From Opitutaceae bacterium (GTDB lineage: Bacteria > Verrucomicrobiota > Verrucomicrobiia > Opitutales > Opitutaceae), in the NCBI GenBank assembly GCA_005787865.1, contig SXZN01000123.1:1-17475 (forward strand): a DNA stretch of 17,475 bases, in the 5' to 3' direction. This document shows, piece by piece, positions 1-7,801 of this stretch. Every line of letters starts with the position of its first letter. The stretch's first letter is position 1. The translations under genes and the position numbers were made by a program. Below the pieces are notes generated by a model. The model had not been told where the DNA came from, did no database searches, and saw only the letters and a program-made list of their open reading frames with translations.

Positions 1-2514
1 CAGCACATCTTTCTGCACGGTATCATAATAATTAACCTGTAAACTGAGCCCCTTAACCCAAGAGGGCTCATAGACGATGCCCGCAAACGTGTTTTCCGAA
101 AGTTCTGGCCGAGGATTTAAATTAGAGCCCCGTGATTCCACAATACCTGTCGTCGATGTTGGCGTGCGCCGAGGATCGAGCAAGGTGGAGGTCACGATTG
201 ATGGCGCGACCATGTACTCCGTAATACCAGGGGCGCGGAAGCCCTCGCTCCAATTTGCACGGACTAACAACGACTGCACCGGAGTCCAGGACACTCCATA
301 CTTCGGCACCGTCTTCGAGAAGCGGCCGTTATCTTCATAACGTTCCGCCAAATTTAAATCTAAACGACGCAGCAGCGGCTGCGCATTGGGCTTGCCCACG
401 ATCGGCACACTCAACTCGGCAAACATAGCCTTCGTGGTTTGCTCGCCGGTGACAGTCGTCATCGTCGCGACGGGAATCAGCACGGAAGAATAATTGACCG
501 CGGTGCTCTGCATCTCGCCCTTCAAATTAGAGCCACCGAAAGCCATTTTCATCGAGCCGCCCCAGAGGTCGACCAGATTACCGTTGGCGGAAAAATCTAA
601 TCCCATCTGCGTGGAAACTGAGGCCAGCGACGGATAAAGCGCGAGCGTCTCGAGCAAGGCCGCTTGGGAACGTGCCCCGGGGGCACTGGAATCGATAAAG
701 GGATTAAAGCGCTGAGCCGGATCAGCGGCGGTCAACAATGCGGCGAACGGGGCCGGATTAAAATTACGCGAGATCTGCCGAACTTTTTGCTCTTCCCAAT
801 TGGTCCCGAGTTCCCATTCCCACGTCTGGCCAAACTTACCCCGCAAACCAGCCGTAATGGCATCAGCTAAAGTCCGCACGCGCTGGGATTGCGCACCCCA
901 CTCGGGGAGAATCATGCCGATGGTCACATTTTGATTAAAGGGATTATAAGCGGCCGGCAAAACCACCGCAGAGCCGAAGCCGCCCGTGATCGAATTAGCC
1001 CCGGGCTGCGCGGTGTAAAAACTGCGCGTCTCGCTGGTGCGGAGACTGGTGAAAACATCCAAATGATCGTTGACGCTGTAATTAAAATTGCCGCTCAAAC
1101 CCTTCCGCTTTGATTCTGGGATCAAATCGAGATATTCCGCCGTGTTAGCTCGGCGCTGCTGCGAAGCATTCACCAAAGTGGCGCCAGGGGCCGGCGTTAG
1201 CACCGTCTGAAATTGCGCCAAGGTTGGGGTGCTCGTAGCTCCGACCGGAACCATGACAACCCGCACCCCAGGGAGGGCATCAAAATTTCCTGAGACAGTA
1301 CCGCCGGAAGCTTGGATTACAGCTGGGAAGCCCCAATTAAGCCGCCAATCGACGCCGTATTTAGGCAAGCCAGTTGCCGTCAGCGTGCCAGCCTGAATGC
1401 CGGTGTGATTTTGGTTTTTAGAGAACGCACGCTGAGAAGCTTTGAGATCTTGTCGGTCATAATACTCGATCGCTACCGAGCCGCTCAATTTTCCATAAGA
1501 AAATCCACTAATGACGGAAACATTCCGCTCCGCGCCGCCACCATGCTGGGAGACTTTATAGCCGCCTGATAATTCGGTGCCGGTGAAATTCTTTTTGAGG
1601 ATGATGTTGATAACCCCCGCCACGGCATCAGCGCCATAAATGGCCGAGGCCCCATCAGTAATGACCTCAATGCGATCAACCATGCCTAACGGGATCGTGT
1701 TCAAGTCAACGAAACCCTGCCGCGTGTCCGTCGAGCGATTGCCGTTGCCGGATTGCGCCGCCCGCCGACCGTCAACCAGCACGAGGGTCGAGCCGGAACC
1801 GAGGCCGCGCAAGCTGACGCCGGATACACCCGTCTGCCCGGGAGGAGCGGCGGAAGAGCCTAAGACCAAATTGAATGCCGGAGTACTCGTCTCCGTGCGC
1901 TGCCCGAATTCAGGATTCAATTCGTTCGGCGCGCTCCCGCGACCAGAGGCAATACCCGCATAGGTTTGCGGGATTTGATTAAGAAAATCTGACAACGTCA
2001 TCGAGCCAGTAGCCCGAATATATTCTTTATCATATGAACTAACGGGGGAAGGGCCAGCGGTCTCGGTTTGCCGAATGCGGGATCCGAGGACCGAATAAGT
2101 CTCGAGCTTAAGGGCGCCTGTTTCACTTTTTGTGACCTTGGCCGTCGGGACCATCGTTTGACGGTTCTCGGTATTTTTTTCGCGAGCTGGATTAAGGCGC
2201 AACCCCAGTGCTCCGGTTTTCTCGTCCTCAATGACAACCAACCCCGTGCCCGCTACCATCTGTTCCAACGCTTGTCGCGGCGTCATGTCCCCTGCCACCG
2301 CATGGGTACTGATGCCGGCCACCGCGTCCGTGGGCACCAAGACCTCGCTCCCTGATTGGCTGGAAAAATCTTTAATCGCGGCGGTCGCGGCAGCAGCAGA
2401 GATGCTAAAATGCTTAACCTCAGCTGCGTGAGATACTAGGGTTAACGCCAGAGCGCACAGCGCTGCTAGCGCGTAATGATTTCGTAGACGGGGAAACGAG
2501 ATTACTGGGGTCAT
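1..2514 (-). CDS. TonB-dependent receptor with STN domain (3' end outside window)
   Basis: Outer-membrane active transporter, probably for a ferric siderophore or another scarce nutrient, driven by TonB/ExbBD. My translation from ATG 2514 stays open for 838 codons to the window edge, so the C-terminus is missing. Residues 1-31 look like a signal peptide (cleavage near VSHA-AE). Residues about 38-110 match a secretin/TonB short N-terminal (STN) domain. The plug covers roughly 150-310 and includes VSLRGLGSGSTLVLVDGRR and IEVITDGASAIYGADAVAG. The rest is beta-barrel sequence, with the late barrel motif NWSEGFRAPG visible. The STN domain and the adjacent FecR and ECF sigma genes fit the FecA/FecR/FecI scheme, in which the occupied receptor signals through FecR to the sigma factor. 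The substrate cannot be read from the sequence. The start has no Shine-Dalgarno; the upstream bases are CCCACC. Confidence 0.93.
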   Translation of the reverse strand, partial: MTPVISFPRLRNHYALAALCALALTLVSHAAEVKHFSISAAAATAAIKDFSSQSGSEVLVPTDAVAGISTHAVAGDMTPRQALEQMVAGTGLVVIEDEKTGALGLRLNPAREKNTENRQTMVPTAKVTKSETGALKLETYSVLGSRIRQTETAGPSPVSSYDKEYIRATGSMTLSDFLNQIPQTYAGIASGRGSAPNELNPEFGQRTETSTPAFNLVLGSSAAPPGQTGVSGVSLRGLGSGSTLVLVDGRRAAQSGNGNRSTDTRQGFVDLNTIPLGMVDRIEVITDGASAIYGADAVAGVINIILKKNFTGTELSGGYKVSQHGGGAERNVSVISGFSYGKLSGSVAIEYYDRQDLKASQRAFSKNQNHTGIQAGTLTATGLPKYGVDWRLNWGFPAVIQASGGTVSGNFDALPGVRVVMVPVGATSTPTLAQFQTVLTPAPGATLVNASQQRRANTAEYLDLIPESKRKGLSGNFNYSVNDHLDVFTSLRTSETRSFYTAQPGANSITGGFGSAVVLPAAYNPFNQNVTIGMILPEWGAQSQRVRTLADAITAGLRGKFGQTWEWELGTNWEEQKVRQISRNFNPAPFAALLTAADPAQRFNPFIDSSAPGARSQAALLETLALYPSLASVSTQMGLDFSANGNLVDLWGGSMKMAFGGSNLKGEMQSTAVNYSSVLIPVATMTTVTGEQTTKAMFAELSVPIVGKPNAQPLLRRLDLNLAERYEDNGRFSKTVPKYGVSWTPVQSLLVRANWSEGFRAPGITEYMVAPSIVTSTLLDPRRTPTSTTGIVESRGSNLNPRPELSENTFAGIVYEPSWVKGLSLQVNYYDTVQKDVL

Positions 2515-2771
2515 GGTGGGTTATTATTGGCCGCCCACAGAATGTGGATGACCGAATTGAGCGAAGGTTAACTAAAATTTTAGCCTTAGTTGTTGAATAA
2601 AGGAAACAAACATACCCCTGCCTAATCGGTCGCAAATATTTTTTTAAATATGACAGGGGTAAGCATTCGGCTTTAAAAATCCCCCAAGGGAGGACCACAG
2701 GGGTTGCCTACACCACGTCCCAGCCGGCAAAATCTGTTACAATTATTTCTGCCGCCCTGGGATACTCAAGT
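2515..2771 (-). promoter_or_regulatory. Leader/promoter region of the TonB receptor with an inverted repeat
   Basis: 257 bp between the FecR stop and the receptor start. After the weak terminator described separately there is an 8-bp inverted repeat, TACCCCTG (2613-2620) and CAGGGGTA (2654-2661). It encloses a smaller AT-rich one, ATATTT (2636-2641) and AAATAT (2646-2651). Reading on the minus strand, TTGCGA followed after 15 bp by TATGTT is a weak promoter-like pair that overlaps the GC-rich arm nearer the gene. The arms could be an operator or the stem of a 5' UTR hairpin. Separate transcription of the receptor, possibly by the neighbouring ECF sigma factor, is an inference. Confidence 0.35.
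2675..2694 (-). terminator. Weak intrinsic terminator after fecR
   Basis: On the minus strand TCCTCC, loop CTT and GGGGGA form a 6-bp stem with one G-U pair, directly followed by five T. It lies 77 bp past the FecR stop codon. A short stem with a good U-tract suggests partial termination, separating the sigma/FecR transcript from the receptor gene. Confidence 0.45.
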
Positions 2772-3860
2772 TCAGGGCGCACGCCGTAATAGAAGCAAGT
2801 GCTCGCCTTGCTTATCAGTCTGCAGGTCAAAACTCTCCCCGATGATTCGGGCAAATCCCTCAGGATTATCCGAGCGAAAACTCCCGCTGACGCGCCAGGC
2901 GCCCACCACCGGATCTTCAATCATTATTTGCGTTACATTATGTCGGTTTAATAACGCCACCGCTTCGCTTAATGAGGTGCCGCTGAAGTCTTGCCGCGTG
3001 TCCCGCCAAGCCAGCTGGTGAGCCATCTCCGCGGCAGAGACCAACTGCGGCTCGGCCAACGATTCCAGGCGAACGGGGGCCGTTCCTTTAAGCGATTTGG
3101 GCGATCTTAATTTGGTCAAAGCGACAAATCGCTTCCCGGCAACGACCCGCACCACGCGGTGATCGCCGCCCGCGGGCGTTCGTCCGACCGCGGTGTGCCC
3201 GACATCAACCGCGCCTTCTTTCACAAAAATCTCTACGGCCGACGGCTGCAGCTGCACCGAGAAAGCCGTCCCGACGGCACGGACCGCAATGCCGTTAGCT
3301 TCCACATAAAATGGGCGAGCCGCGTCTTTCATTACGCGAAAATAGGCCTCGCCCTTAATGAGCGTTACGCGACGCGACGCCGCCTCATAATGCACCGAAA
3401 TTTCTGCCCCCACTTTCAGCTCCACAATAGATCCATCTGGCAACTGACGAATAGCATTATTAGCCACGATTGAGATTTCTTGAATCGGGGCCTTTGCTGC
3501 CGGGCGACTCATTGGCTCGGCTTCGCCAAGAGGAGAGCGCAGGAAAAATAATCCGCTGACTAAAATGATCCCCACCGCGGCCGCTCCTTGTAGCTGACGC
3601 CGACGCCGTTGGCTAGCCCGCACCGCCAAGCCAGCCAGCACCGCGCTGATCGCCCCGCCGCCTTGAACTCGATCAAATACAGACCAAGCCTCGGTCAGCC
3701 GATCAAAGGCATCCGCATGACGGGCATCAGCGCCCAGCCAATCTTGAAAAATTTGCTGCTCGGCGGAGGTCAGCCCCGCATCACAGCGCGTCACCCAATC
3801 AGCGGCCGCCGCCTCAATCGCCGGCGGCGAAATTTGCCCAGAGGTCGAAGCAGTGCTCAT
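2772..3860 (-). CDS. FecR-family anti-sigma/signal transducer
   Basis: Inner-membrane regulator that binds the cognate ECF sigma factor in the cytoplasm and receives the signal from the STN domain of the outer-membrane receptor in the periplasm. Of 362 residues, about 13-62 resemble the N-terminal FecR/DUF4880 region (AADWVTRCDAGLTSAEQQIF). One transmembrane segment lies near 91-107. The FecR domain spans about 130-225 (IRQLPDGSIVELKVGAEISV, GEAYFRV, RAVGTAFSV). Residues about 290-358 resemble the STN-like DUF4974 C-terminal domain. The ATG at 3860 overlaps the sigma-factor stop as ATGA, so translation is probably coupled; there is no Shine-Dalgarno. Length and domain order are normal for the family. 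Whether it acts as anti-sigma, pro-sigma or both cannot be told from sequence. Confidence 0.92.
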   Translation of the reverse strand: MSTASTSGQISPPAIEAAAADWVTRCDAGLTSAEQQIFQDWLGADARHADAFDRLTEAWSVFDRVQGGGAISAVLAGLAVRASQRRRRQLQGAAAVGIILVSGLFFLRSPLGEAEPMSRPAAKAPIQEISIVANNAIRQLPDGSIVELKVGAEISVHYEAASRRVTLIKGEAYFRVMKDAARPFYVEANGIAVRAVGTAFSVQLQPSAVEIFVKEGAVDVGHTAVGRTPAGGDHRVVRVVAGKRFVALTKLRSPKSLKGTAPVRLESLAEPQLVSAAEMAHQLAWRDTRQDFSGTSLSEAVALLNRHNVTQIMIEDPVVGAWRVSGSFRSDNPEGFARIIGESFDLQTDKQGEHLLLLRRAP

Positions 3861-4396
3861 GGTGGGCTCAGTTGCCGGCGGAGTGAATCGGCCACGCGCC
3901 GCAACCCACGGGCGGCTTGCACCTGGACCGTTTGCTCGGAAAGCCCGAGCCGAGCGGCGATATCTTTTTGGGAGACCCCACGAAGTTTACGGAGAATAAA
4001 AATTTCACGACAGCGAGCCGGCAGCGCATCGATCGCGGCCACCAGCAGGGCAATTTCCTGCTGACGAGCAGCGGCCGCGGCGGCATCCGGTCTATCATCT
4101 ATGACGAACAGGTGGGCTAAATCTGTTACGACCTTTATCGGTGAACGGCGATCATGGCGGACGGTGTCGAGAGCGAGATTACGCGCGATCCGAAATAGAA
4201 AGGCCCGCGCCGACTGAATGGGCTGCCGCGCCCGCGCCTGCCAAATGCGGAGAAAAGATTCCTGCACCACATCGTCCACATCCCGGATGCCCGGAAAACG
4301 CCCGCGGACGTAAGCCCGCAGGGAGGTGCCGTGCGGCTGCACCTCATCCTTGAACCATTGCTCAGGTGGCGCCGGGGGTTTAGGGGGTAGGTTCAC
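3857..4396 (-). CDS. ECF-family RNA polymerase sigma factor (FecI-like)
   Basis: Alternative sigma factor of 179 residues that directs RNA polymerase to a small regulon, presumably including the adjacent TonB receptor. Region 2 spans about 24-85 (SLRAYVRGRFP, DVDDVVQESFLRIWQ, ARAFLFRIARNLALDTVR). A linker rich in Ala, Asp and Gln follows. Region 4 with its helix-turn-helix spans about 122-172 (LPARCREIFILRKLRGVSQ, IAARLGLSEQTV). The start is GTG at 4396 with no Shine-Dalgarno. A later in-frame GTG at residue 19 has AAGGA just upstream, but starting there would remove part of the conserved WFKDEVQPHG lead-in, so I keep the longer form. The stop overlaps the fecR start by 4 bp. It is the first gene of the minus-strand unit and divergent from dsbD. 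Confidence 0.93.
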   Translation of the reverse strand: MNLPPKPPAPPEQWFKDEVQPHGTSLRAYVRGRFPGIRDVDDVVQESFLRIWQARARQPIQSARAFLFRIARNLALDTVRHDRRSPIKVVTDLAHLFVIDDRPDAAAAAARQQEIALLVAAIDALPARCREIFILRKLRGVSQKDIAARLGLSEQTVQVQAARGLRRVADSLRRQLSPP

Positions 4397-4561
4397 AAAT
4401 CTAAAGAGTGAGTTCTAGCTTTCCCGCGCGCGGCAAACCAGCCCAAATAAATCCATCCTTTAATCCGATCGGCCTATCGGCAGAGTCTTGTCTTTGGAGC
4501 CGACTCGCGCATCTTGTTGCTTAGCCTTCGCTAAAATATTTCTATCCCCGCTACTTGCCCG
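4397..4561. promoter_or_regulatory. Divergent promoter region between ECF sigma gene and dsbD
   Basis: 165 bp containing start signals for both directions. A 16-bp near-palindrome, CCGATCGGCCTATCGG, at 4465-4480 has a single mismatched pair and is a candidate operator. TAAAAT at 4532-4537, 24 bp before the dsbD ATG, resembles a -10 hexamer, but I see no matching -35 at normal spacing. Neither start codon has a Shine-Dalgarno. Confidence 0.35.
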
Positions 4562-6778
4562 ATGAATTTTCTTCGCCACCTCTCTGTTCTGTTTCTCCTG
4601 CCCGCGCTGCTTTGGGCCGCTGAATCCCCAGGGGTAAAAAATGGCTCGGTCCGGGTCTCTCTCGTAGCGGCATCTGCCGCGATCGAAGCGGGCAAGCCAT
4701 TTACGATTGCCCTGCGGATGCAACACGACCCGCACTGGCACAGTTACTGGATCGCTGCGGGCACCGGTTACCCGACCTCCATCAATTGGACCTTACCGCC
4801 CGGTTTTAAAGCCGGCGAAATTCAATGGCCGACCCCCACTATTTTGCGCGACTCCTCGGGAAAAATTGTGGGCAATGGCTACAGCGACGAGTCCTTTCTC
4901 CTTGTGGAAATCACGCCGCCAGCTCGGCCTGAGCTTCGTGCCGGCGAGAATCTAGACCCAACATCAAGCAGCCAACCGGCCGCTACCGCGCCCCTGGCGC
5001 CCGGCACGAAAATCAAACTAGCGGCCGCCACCGAGTGGCTCATGTGCCAAGACGTCTGTATGCCCGGTGAGGCGAAACTGGAAATCGCTCTCGACGTCGC
5101 CTCCGCCACCCAACCCGACGCCCAGTGGGCCCAGCCGATTACTCAGGCCCGCGCGCAACTGCCCATCGCCGCCACCGAGTGGAATCTCACCGCTACGCAA
5201 GACGACAAAAATGTTACCCTCCGGCTCACCCCAAAATCGGGTAATACGCACAAGCCGACGGAGCTGCATTTCTTCGCGACCGATGCTCTCACCGATTATA
5301 CTCAGCTTGCGACAGTGACCGCTGACCATGACGGCTGGGTATTAATTCTGCCGCTTGATGCCGCCGCTGATAAAGCCACGAAGCGCCTAACCGGAGTGCT
5401 CGCCTCAGCCAACGGCTGGTCGGCCGGTGCTAGCTACGGTGGTCTGGTGATCGATGTGGCCTTTAGTAACGATGCAGGGCCGACCCTTCCCACGGTCACG
5501 CGCCCCACCTCAAACCTAACCCCACCGCCCACTGCACTCGCCGCCCCCACCAGTTTGCTCGCCACCCTCGGCTTGGCTTTCATGGGTGGCTTAATTTTAA
5601 ATCTGATGCCCTGTGTTTTCCCTGTGCTCGGCATCAAGATTCTCGGCTTTGTTAACCAATCGGGTAATGACCGTAAAAAAATCACCGCGCATGGTCTGAC
5701 TTTTACGCTCGGCGTACTGGTTTCATTTTGGGCCCTAGCGGGCGCGCTTCTCATGCTCCGCGCCGGCGGCGCTCAACTCGGCTGGGGATTTCAACTCCAA
5801 TCGCCCATTTTTGTTTTTGGGATGGCCGTGTTCCTCCTGATTTTTGCCCTCAACTTAAGTGGGCTTTTTGAAGTGGGACTGTCCGCCACGAGTGTCGGTG
5901 GTAATCTACAGATGCAGGATGGTTTTGCCGGATCATTTTTCACCGGCGCTTTAGCCACGCTCGTCGCGACTCCCTGCAGTGCACCCTTTCTGGCGCCGGC
6001 TTTGGGCGCGGCGCTGTCCCTCTCCGCGGGACAAGCTTTCCTGATTTTTACCGCGATCGCCCTCGGGCTCGCGCTCCCGTACCTGCTGTTTTCAATTTTT
6101 CCGCAGGCGATCAAATTGCTCCCCAAGCCCGGCGCATGGATGGAAACATTTAAACAATTTATGGCCTTCCCCCTTTACGCGACCGTCGGCTGGTTGTTGT
6201 GGGTACTCGCCGGCCAGACTAAAGATGATGACAATGCCCTGTTGTTAATTTCCTTCGGCTTCGTGCTCGTCGCGATGGCCGCATGGGCTTACGGCCGTTT
6301 TGGTCAGGCATCAGGAAAACCTCAGCGCCAATTAGCCGGTCGGATCGGCGCGGCGCTCCTGCTCGCGAGCGGTCTTTATACGGGTTGGCCTCAAACAACC
6401 GCCGCCCCCACGACGGCTGGCAGCTACCAAGTCACTTGGGAGAAATGGAGTCCCGCGGCCATTGCTGCAGCTCAAGCCGCGGGCAAATTTGTCTATGTAG
6501 ATTTCACCGCGCGCTGGTGCGCCACTTGCCAAACGAATAAGGCGACCGTGTTTCACCATGACGCGGTGCTCGCCGCGCTGGCCCAGCAGCAGACTGTGTT
6601 GCTTCGCGCCGATTGGACGAATCGTGATCCTCTTATCACCGCCGAGCTCGCCCGCTGGCACCGCTCCGCGGTGCCTTTCAATTTGATCTACGCTCCTGGT
6701 AAAATCCAACCGATTATTCTGCCCGAACTGCTCACCCCGCAGATTGTCCTCGAGGCTCTCGCTCGAGCCGGCAAATAA
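4562..6778 (+). CDS. dsbD: DsbD/ScsB-type protein-disulfide reductase
   Basis: Carries electrons from cytoplasmic thioredoxin across the inner membrane to periplasmic or exported thiol proteins such as disulfide isomerases and cytochrome c maturation partners. Of 738 residues, 1-20 form a signal peptide. Residues about 30-310 are a periplasmic N-terminal domain with a Cys pair at 162 and 166 (MCQDVCMPG). A membrane domain of about eight helices spans roughly 330-610. Its two conserved cysteines are C351 in LMPCVFPVLG and C472 in ATPCSAPFLAPALG. A C-terminal thioredoxin domain (about 620-738) has WCATC (C653/C656) and the cis-proline context VPFNLIY. All six redox cysteines expected for three-stage relay are present. 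The N-terminal CxxxC arrangement is closer to ScsB-type proteins than to E. coli DsbD. It stands alone, divergent from the sigma gene, without a visible Shine-Dalgarno. Confidence 0.93.
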   Translation: MNFLRHLSVLFLLPALLWAAESPGVKNGSVRVSLVAASAAIEAGKPFTIALRMQHDPHWHSYWIAAGTGYPTSINWTLPPGFKAGEIQWPTPTILRDSSGKIVGNGYSDESFLLVEITPPARPELRAGENLDPTSSSQPAATAPLAPGTKIKLAAATEWLMCQDVCMPGEAKLEIALDVASATQPDAQWAQPITQARAQLPIAATEWNLTATQDDKNVTLRLTPKSGNTHKPTELHFFATDALTDYTQLATVTADHDGWVLILPLDAAADKATKRLTGVLASANGWSAGASYGGLVIDVAFSNDAGPTLPTVTRPTSNLTPPPTALAAPTSLLATLGLAFMGGLILNLMPCVFPVLGIKILGFVNQSGNDRKKITAHGLTFTLGVLVSFWALAGALLMLRAGGAQLGWGFQLQSPIFVFGMAVFLLIFALNLSGLFEVGLSATSVGGNLQMQDGFAGSFFTGALATLVATPCSAPFLAPALGAALSLSAGQAFLIFTAIALGLALPYLLFSIFPQAIKLLPKPGAWMETFKQFMAFPLYATVGWLLWVLAGQTKDDDNALLLISFGFVLVAMAAWAYGRFGQASGKPQRQLAGRIGAALLLASGLYTGWPQTTAAPTTAGSYQVTWEKWSPAAIAAAQAAGKFVYVDFTARWCATCQTNKATVFHHDAVLAALAQQQTVLLRADWTNRDPLITAELARWHRSAVPFNLIYAPGKIQPIILPELLTPQIVLEALARAGK

Positions 6779-6811
6779 TTTCCGGAGACTAAGCGCTAAG
6801 ACGATTAGTTA

Positions 6812-6864
6812 TTCAGGGCAGCATCCCCTCTGAACACGGTCGCCTTTGCGGCCATTATTCAGAG
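6812..6864 (+). promoter_or_regulatory. Alternative-hairpin leader between dsbD and the EamA gene
   Basis: CTCTGAA (6828-6834) can pair with TTCAGAG (6858-6864), all seven positions Watson-Crick. That fold is capped by an inner 6-bp stem GGTCGC/GCGGCC (6838-6843/6848-6853, one G-U) with a CTTT loop. The same CTCTGAA can instead pair with TTCAGGG (6812-6818; seven pairs, one G-U, 9-nt loop). The two folds exclude each other, as in attenuators and riboswitch-like leaders. No U-tract follows either hairpin, so classic termination is not obvious. It could also be a dsbD mRNA 3' end structure. Confidence 0.4.
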
Positions 6865-6888
6865 TTCCCACCCCGCTCGAATTTCGTC

Positions 6889-7767
6889 ATGGGTGGTTTC
6901 TGCGTGAACGATCCTGCTCATCGAAAATCTGTCGGCCTCTTACTATTGGCGGCCCTTTGCTGGAGCCTAGGCGGAGTCCTCCTTAAATCAGTGGACTGGC
7001 CGAGCCTGGCCGTGGCGGGTGGGCGCGGAGGTATTGCCGCCCTATTTTTACTCATCGTATGTTGGCGCACCTTGCGCTTCACGTGGTCGCCCCTGCAACT
7101 CGGCGCCGCGGTGGCTTTTGCCGGCTGCACCATCCTTTTTGCCGCGGCCAATAAACTTACCACGGCGGCCAACGCGATACTGCTGCAATATACCGCGCCT
7201 GTTTGGGTGGCACTTTTAGGTGCCTGGCTGCTGGGTGAACGCGCCTCACGGGCCGACTGGTGGACAATTCTCGCCACCTTTATCGGCATGGGCGTTTTTC
7301 TTTTTGATGGCCTCCGCCTCCATGATCTTACCGGGATCGCCGTCTCGATCGCGAGTGGCTTCTGCTTTGGTCTCATGATTCTGCTCCTCCGCAAGCAGAA
7401 GAACGGCTCGTCTATTGAATCGATAATTTTAGGCAACGGGCTCGCGTTGCTCATTGGCTTGCCTGCCCTGAGTTCGGCCCCGGCCCTCGCCCCAAGCGGC
7501 GTGGTCGCGTTACTTTTACTCGGCTTGGTGCAACTCGGCCTCGCCTATCTTTTCTATGCCCGCGCGCTCAAGCAGGTCACCGCCCTTGAAGCCGTGCTCA
7601 TTCCGATTATTGAGCCAATTTTAAATCCACTCTGGGTGCTGCTCTTCATCGGCGAACGACCCAGCCGCCTCGCCCTGGTCGGCGGAGCTATCGTGGTCGG
7701 GGCCGTCACCTGGCGCGCGCTTCATTCCCTGCGCCGCGTCACTCCGCCTGCCTCCGCGACTAGTTAA
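6889..7767 (+). CDS. EamA/DMT-superfamily transporter
   Basis: Inner-membrane permease of the drug/metabolite transporter superfamily, probably exporting amino acids or other small metabolites. The 292 residues hold about ten hydrophobic helices in two EamA repeats (roughly 12-135 and 145-278). Features include AALCWSLGGVLLKS in helix 1, TAANAILLQYTAPVWVALLGAWLLGE near the end of the first repeat, and LEAVLIPIIEPILNPLWVLLFIGE in the matching place of the second. Length is normal. The ATG at 6889 is used here. GTG at 6904, in frame and five codons later, has GGGTGG seven bases upstream and would give the more typical short N-terminus, so it is a serious alternative. It is convergent with a second EamA gene only 34 bp away. 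The substrate is unknown. Confidence 0.88.
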   Translation: MGGFCVNDPAHRKSVGLLLLAALCWSLGGVLLKSVDWPSLAVAGGRGGIAALFLLIVCWRTLRFTWSPLQLGAAVAFAGCTILFAAANKLTTAANAILLQYTAPVWVALLGAWLLGERASRADWWTILATFIGMGVFLFDGLRLHDLTGIAVSIASGFCFGLMILLLRKQKNGSSIESIILGNGLALLIGLPALSSAPALAPSGVVALLLLGLVQLGLAYLFYARALKQVTALEAVLIPIIEPILNPLWVLLFIGERPSRLALVGGAIVVGAVTWRALHSLRRVTPPASATS

Positions 7768-7801
7768 AAAGGCTCGGCCGGCGAACACGCCCCAGCGCGC
7801 T

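Noticed and set aside
2613..2661. Fur box in the TonB receptor upstream region
   Set aside because: The inverted repeat has GC-rich arms and does not resemble the AT-rich Fur consensus; I kept it only as an unassigned repeat.
3609..4064. 151-codon plus-strand open frame across fecR and the sigma gene
   Set aside because: Antisense to two well-supported overlapping genes; composition is Arg/Ser-rich shadow sequence with no domain.
7768..7801. Terminator between the two convergent EamA genes
   Set aside because: Only 34 bp, with a 4-bp GGCG/CGCC pairing and no T-run; not enough to call a terminator.
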